Origin: Actinophytocola oryzae
GTDB taxonomy: Bacteria; Actinomycetota; Actinomycetes; Mycobacteriales; Pseudonocardiaceae
Direction of reading: 5' to 3'
Length of the DNA: 64,000 bases
NCBI RefSeq assembly: GCF_004364325.1
Contig: NZ_SOCP01000005.1
Coordinates: 434,001 to 498,000, forward strand
The notes below the pieces were generated by a model. That model was not told the DNA's origin and did no database searches. It worked only from the letters and a program-made list of their open reading frames with translations. The position numbers and the translations under genes are program-made. Positions 60,531 through 64,000 of the stretch are shown piece after piece (position 1 is the first letter of the stretch; each line of letters begins with the position of its first letter).

Positions 60531-61091
60531 TCACTTATGCACACGCATCGTGAACAGCAGGTAGGCGGCCAGTGAGGAGTCGTCCGTGATGACGCCTTCG
60601 CGGATCATCCGTTCGACCTCGGTGCGGGGGAACCACCGCTGGCGCATGTCCTGCTCGGTCAGCTCGCGGTGCGGCTCGCCGGGGGTCAGGTCGGTGGCCA
60701 GGAAGACGTGGAAGCACTGGTTGGTGATGCCGTGCGCGGTGTTGAGGTAGCCGAGGCGTGCCCAGGTCGCGGCCGTGAAGCCGGTCTCCTCGACCAGCTC
60801 CGCCGTGGCCAGCTCCTCCGGCGTGCCCGTCACCCCCTGGGGGAACCCGCCCTGCGGGAACTGCCACCGCCGCGCCCGCAGCGGGTAGCGGTACTCCTCG
60901 ACCAGGTGGAAGCCGTCGTTCTCCAGGGGCAGGACCAGCGCGAAGTCCGGTTTGTCGATCACGGAGTAGATCCCGCGCGACCCGTCCTCGCGCTCGATCG
61001 CGTCCTCCCTCAGCGTCATCCAAGGGTTCTCGTAGACGACCTTCGAGGAGAGTGTCCTGATCGCGGTGGTGGGTTCGTCGCTGTCGCTCAC
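60531..61091 (-). CDS. Nudix hydrolase
   Basis: A 186-residue Nudix hydrolase, ADP-ribose-pyrophosphatase-like in outline. The box reads GGFPQGVTGTPEELATAELV followed by EETGF; relative to GX5EX7REUXEEXGU the first Glu is Gly and the Arg is Ala, while the EE metal ligands stay. The N-terminal strand VVYENPWMTLREDAI and the VVEEYRYPLRARRW-like stretch are typical. GTG overlaps the stop of the nitronate-monooxygenase-like gene (GTGA). Substrate uncertain. Confidence 0.85.
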   Translation of the reverse strand: MSDSDEPTTAIRTLSSKVVYENPWMTLREDAIEREDGSRGIYSVIDKPDFALVLPLENDGFHLVEEYRYPLRARRWQFPQGGFPQGVTGTPEELATAELVEETGFTAATWARLGYLNTAHGITNQCFHVFLATDLTPGEPHRELTEQDMRQRWFPRTEVERMIREGVITDDSSLAAYLLFTMRVHK

Positions 61092-62188
61092 GCCTTGAGT
61101 CTGGCGCGAGCCTCCTCGACCTCGGCCAGCAGGCTCGCCATGACCTCCGCCACCGGGCGGATCTCGTTCATCCTGCCGACGATCTGGCCGACCGGCATCG
61201 CGACGACCTCCGGGTCGCCGCCACGCATCATGCGGTGGTGTGCCTCGCTGACCAGCAGGTTCTGCAGCGGCATCGGCAGCGGTTCCGGCGCGTCCGGTTC
61301 GGCCCACGCCTGTGTCCACTTGTTCTTCAGCAGCCGCGCGGGCTTGCCGGTGTAGATCCTGGCCCGGACGGTGTCGCTGGAGGTGGCCCGCACCAACGCT
61401 GTCTGAACAGGACTGTCGCCGAGCTGGTACTCGGCCGTGGTGAGCCAGTACGAGCCCATCCACACGCCTGCCGCACCGAGTGCGTGCGCCGCGAGCACCT
61501 GACGGCCGCTGCCGATCCCGCCCGCGGCGAGCACCGGCACCCGGTCGCCGACCGCGTCGACCACCTCGGGGATGAGCACCATCGAGGCGATCTCACCGGT
61601 GTGCCCGCCCGCCTCGTAGCCCTGCGCCACCACGATGTCGACACCGTTCTCGACGTGCCTGCGTGCGTGCGCCGCGGTGCCCGCCAGTGCCGCGACCGGC
61701 ACGCCGTGCTCGTGTGCCCGCTCGATCACGTCGACCGGCGGCGAGCCGAGCGCGTTGGCTATCAACGAGATGTTGTGCTCCATCGCGACGTCGACGTGCG
61801 CCCGTGCGACGGAGTGCAGCCAGCCGAGGACACCGGCGCTGGTGTCGTCGCCCGAAAGCGGTGGTACGCCGAGCTTCAGGAGTGTTCGCTCGACGAACTC
61901 CTTGTGCCCCTCGGGCACCAGCTCGGACAGGTCCTTCGACGTGCCCTCCTTCGGGATCGTCGCGGGCATCACGATGTCGACGCCGTAGGGCTTCCCGTCG
62001 GTGTTCTCGTCCATGAAGGACAGTGCCGCGTCGAGGTCGGCGGCGTCGTTGAACCGCACGCAGCCGAGCACACCCATCCCCCCGGCCCGGCTGATGGCCG
62101 CGGCAACGTGCTCGGACGGCGTGAACCCGAAGATCGGATGCTGGATACCGAATCGCTCAGACAGCGCTGATATGGTCGCTTCGTTCAT
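61088..62188 (-). CDS. Nitronate monooxygenase / 2-nitropropane dioxygenase-like flavoprotein
   Basis: A 366-residue FMN-binding TIM barrel. Motifs are GFTPSEHVAAAISRAGGMGVLG near residue 20, ANALGSPPVDVIERAHEHGVPV, IVVAQGYEAGGHTGEIASMVLIP (FMN phosphate site) and VLAAGGIGSGRQVLAAHALGAAGVWMG. Related genes (IpdC type) occur in actinobacterial steroid clusters as flavin reductases, which context supports, but this cannot be told from NMO by sequence here. ATG at 62188; 20 bp after fadD19. Confidence 0.87.
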   Translation of the reverse strand: MNEATISALSERFGIQHPIFGFTPSEHVAAAISRAGGMGVLGCVRFNDAADLDAALSFMDENTDGKPYGVDIVMPATIPKEGTSKDLSELVPEGHKEFVERTLLKLGVPPLSGDDTSAGVLGWLHSVARAHVDVAMEHNISLIANALGSPPVDVIERAHEHGVPVAALAGTAAHARRHVENGVDIVVAQGYEAGGHTGEIASMVLIPEVVDAVGDRVPVLAAGGIGSGRQVLAAHALGAAGVWMGSYWLTTAEYQLGDSPVQTALVRATSSDTVRARIYTGKPARLLKNKWTQAWAEPDAPEPLPMPLQNLLVSEAHHRMMRGGDPEVVAMPVGQIVGRMNEIRPVAEVMASLLAEVEEARARLKA

Positions 62189-62208
62189 CCGCCCAGCCGC
62201 CTCCTTCA

Positions 62209-63831
62209 CTACGCTCCTGCGGTGACATTGGCCGCCTTCCAGGCAGGCTCGTGCTCCTCGGTGTGCCCCTTCGCCCAGCGGTAGTCCGGCTTCCCGCTCG
62301 GCGCGCGGCCGACCTCGTCCACGACCCAGACGCTGCGTGGCGTCTTGTAGGCGGCGAGCCGTGCCCGCACGTGCGCGTCGAGTGCCGCGAAGTCGATCTC
62401 CCGGCCCTCCCACGGCGCCAGCAGCGCCGCGACCCGCTGCCCGAGCCGCTCGTCCGGAACACCGACGACCAGCGCGTCGAAAACGTCCTCGTGGGACTTG
62501 AGCACGGCCTCGACCTCCTCGGGGAACACCTTCTCGCCACCGGTGTTGATCGAGACGTTTCCCCGGCCCAGCAACGTGATCGTGCCGTCCTCCTCCAGGC
62601 GCGCGTAGTCGCCGGGCACCACGTACCGTTCGCCGCCGACCTCCGCGAAGATCGTCGCGCTCTTCTCCGGGTCCTTGTAGTAGCCGAGCGGCACGAAACC
62701 GCCGCGTGCGAGCCTGCCGGTCTCGCCGGGCCCCACGGGGTTGTCGTCGTCGTCGATCACGATCGTCTTCGGGCCGCCCGCCACACGCGGGCCGCCGCTG
62801 CCCTGCTCGCCGCCCTTCATGATGATGCCGATGCCCTGGAAGCCCGACTCGGACGAGCCGATGGCGTCGGTGAGCACCACGTTCGGCACGGTCTCGAGGA
62901 ACTGCTCCTTCACCGAAGGCGAGAAGAGCGCCGCGTGGCTGGAGATCGCCATCAGCGACGACGCGTCGTAGTCGCCCTCCTCGTAGGCGGCGAGCAGCGG
63001 TCGTGCCATGGCGTCGCCGACGATCGTCATGACCCTGACCTGGTGGCGCTGTACGGCCCGCCACACCTCGTGCGGGTCGAACTGCGGCAGCAGGACCACG
63101 GTGTCGCCCGCGAAGAGCGCGGGCAGGGTCGCCCACTGCGCGGCGCCGTGGATCAGCGGCGCGCACGGGAGACGGGTCATGCCGCTGGACTCGACGCCGC
63201 GCTGCGACTGGGTCCACTCGTCGGCCAGGTGCTCGCCGGAGTAGACGTCGATGCCGCCACCGAGCACGCGCCAGACGTCCTCGTGACGCCACATGACGCC
63301 CTTCGGGAAGCCCGTGGTGCCGCCGGTGAACAGGATGTAGAGGTCGTCGGCGCTGCGTTCGCCGAAGTCGCGGTCCGGGCTCTGGGCGGCCAGCGCGGGC
63401 TCGTACTCGGTCCCGCTGTGCGGCGCGTCCGTCCCGTCCTCGATGACGACCGTGTGGCGGACACGCGGCGTGTCCGGCAGCACCGCGGCTACCTTGTCGG
63501 AGTACCGCCGTTCGTGGACGACCGCGACGAGGTCGGCGTTGTCGAACAAGTATCGCAACTCGTTCTCGACATACCGGAAGTTCACGTTGACCGGTACGGC
63601 ACGCAGCTTGTACACGGCGAGCAGCGTCTCGACGGCCTCGATGGAGTTGCGGCTGTAGAACCCGATGTGATCGCCGCGCCCGATGCCCTGTTCGGCCAGG
63701 TGGTGGGCCAGTTGGTTGGCACGCCCCTCCAGTTCCGCGAACGTCGCCGAGCGGTCGCCGCAGGCGATCGCGACTCGGTCCGGAAAGGCGTCGACTGCGT
63801 GCTCGAAGAGGTCCGCGATGTTGAGGGCCAC
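62209..63831 (-). CDS. fadD19: Acyl-CoA synthetase FadD19-like
   Basis: A 540-residue AMP-forming ligase with LFTGGTTGFPKGVMWRHEDV near residue 175, IGSSESGFQG, GGERYVVPGDYARLEEDGTITLLGRGN and the C-terminal SGKPDYRWAK lysine region. In M. tuberculosis FadD19 activates the C26/C27 side-chain acid of cholesterol and is divergent from echA19, as here. GTG at 63831, 10 bp before a KstR-like motif. Confidence 0.92.
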   Translation of the reverse strand: MALNIADLFEHAVDAFPDRVAIACGDRSATFAELEGRANQLAHHLAEQGIGRGDHIGFYSRNSIEAVETLLAVYKLRAVPVNVNFRYVENELRYLFDNADLVAVVHERRYSDKVAAVLPDTPRVRHTVVIEDGTDAPHSGTEYEPALAAQSPDRDFGERSADDLYILFTGGTTGFPKGVMWRHEDVWRVLGGGIDVYSGEHLADEWTQSQRGVESSGMTRLPCAPLIHGAAQWATLPALFAGDTVVLLPQFDPHEVWRAVQRHQVRVMTIVGDAMARPLLAAYEEGDYDASSLMAISSHAALFSPSVKEQFLETVPNVVLTDAIGSSESGFQGIGIIMKGGEQGSGGPRVAGGPKTIVIDDDDNPVGPGETGRLARGGFVPLGYYKDPEKSATIFAEVGGERYVVPGDYARLEEDGTITLLGRGNVSINTGGEKVFPEEVEAVLKSHEDVFDALVVGVPDERLGQRVAALLAPWEGREIDFAALDAHVRARLAAYKTPRSVWVVDEVGRAPSGKPDYRWAKGHTEEHEPAWKAANVTAGA

Positions 63832-63840
63832 GTGACCAAA

Positions 63841-63856
63841 CTAGAACGTGTTATCG
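63841..63856. promoter_or_regulatory. KstR-like operator between fadD19 and echA19
   Basis: CTAGAACGTGTTATCG: the left half and centre are identical to the site at 56014-56029, but the right arm diverges at its end (consensus TnnAACnnGTTnnA with C for the final A). Its place in the divergent fadD19/echA19 promoter, as in M. tuberculosis, supports a role. Confidence 0.7.
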
Positions 63857-63885
63857 TTTCTGGCAATCCTTTCCTTGGAGGTGCG

Positions 63886-64000
63886 ATGCCGGACTGCCTT
63901 GTCGAGCAGACCGACCATGTACTGGTCGTGACGATGAACCGCCCCGAGGCACGCAACGCCCTGTCCGGGGAGATGCTCAAGATCATGCTCGAGGCGTGGG
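63886..64000 (+). CDS. echA19: Enoyl-CoA hydratase EchA19-like (3' end cut by window)
   Basis: The first 38 codons of a crotonase-family gene: HVLVVTMNRPEARNALSGEM carries the family N-terminal motif. ATG follows TTGGAGGTGCG. Position divergent from fadD19 with a KstR-like motif between them matches echA19, a side-chain enoyl-CoA hydratase of cholesterol catabolism. The rest lies beyond the window. Confidence 0.85.
   Translation, partial: MPDCLVEQTDHVLVVTMNRPEARNALSGEMLKIMLEAW

Noticed and set aside
60328..60534. Small intact minus-strand gene next to the Nudix gene
   Set aside because: It is part of the frameshifted Nudix relic, not an independent gene; its frame matches the Nudix gene only in its second half.

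Overview
The window is high-GC (about 70%) DNA with GTG/TTG starts, many 1-4 bp start/stop overlaps and Tat signal peptides. It carries actinobacterial marker families: a Mce4-type operon, KstR-type operators, BoxB/BoxC, DUF5302, FxsA, an NB-ARC/TPR regulator and SidA/SIP siderophore genes. It fits a filamentous actinomycete chromosome, probably Pseudonocardiaceae (Lentzea/Saccharothrix-like); the genus is an inference. Both window edges cut a gene.

Layout. 1-2.9 kb: end of a siderophore hydroxylase gene, a ferric-siderophore reductase and an enoyl-CoA hydratase-family gene. 3-6.4 kb: an ABC exporter with a co-transcribed XRE regulator, an O6-alkylguanine methyltransferase and a PaaX-family regulator. 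6.4-7.2 kb: a poorly coding stretch with hairpins, a 17-bp tandem duplication, a small membrane ORF and a frameshifted ORF, perhaps the scar of a mobile element. 7.2-9.3 kb: a SnoaL-like protein, then a leader peptide followed by a GNAT and a methyltransferase. 9.5-14.9 kb: a minus-strand aerobic benzoyl-CoA (box) operon, boxC-boxB-benzoate-CoA ligase-amidohydrolase. 15-25.7 kb: FxsA, secreted proteins, AraC/VOC, an M28 peptidase, a Tat-exported isomerase-like protein with a LacI-type operator, a GntR(YtrA)-ABC operon, MFS, a lone pntAA and a lytic transglycosylase.

25.8-33.7 kb holds a PhoP/PhoR-like two-component system beside an anchored DUF5666-like protein and three membrane glycosyltransferase genes (GT39, GT2-GtrA fusion, GT39). 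Repeats closely resembling the mycobacterial PhoP box lie in the divergent promoter and again before the first two glycosyltransferase genes. I read this as a PhoP-controlled three-component cell-surface glycosylation system. 33.7-39.3 kb: an HTH/NB-ARC/TPR regulator, an I36-type secreted protein, and a compact pair of a fatty-acyl-AMP-ligase-like enzyme and an ACP-GNAT fusion, a candidate acyl-transfer module. 39-44 kb: a MarR/MFS pair with a clear operator, TetR-SIS, a cupin and a RibD-like protein with reversed domain order.

44-64 kb is a cholesterol-catabolism region syntenic with M. tuberculosis Rv3492c-Rv3516. On the minus strand run ADH, an Hsd4A-like SDR, a 98-codon relic of an aldehyde dehydrogenase, a FabG3-like SDR, yrbE4A, yrbE4B and mce4A-F. 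Divergently run fadE26, fadE27, fadD17 and a DUF5302 gene, then on the minus strand Nudix, a nitronate monooxygenase-like gene and fadD19, and finally echA19 divergent from fadD19. A consensus KstR site lies in the first divergent promoter and a half-conserved one in the second. The Mce4 genes would import sterol; the FadD/FadE/EchA/SDR set would shorten its side chain.
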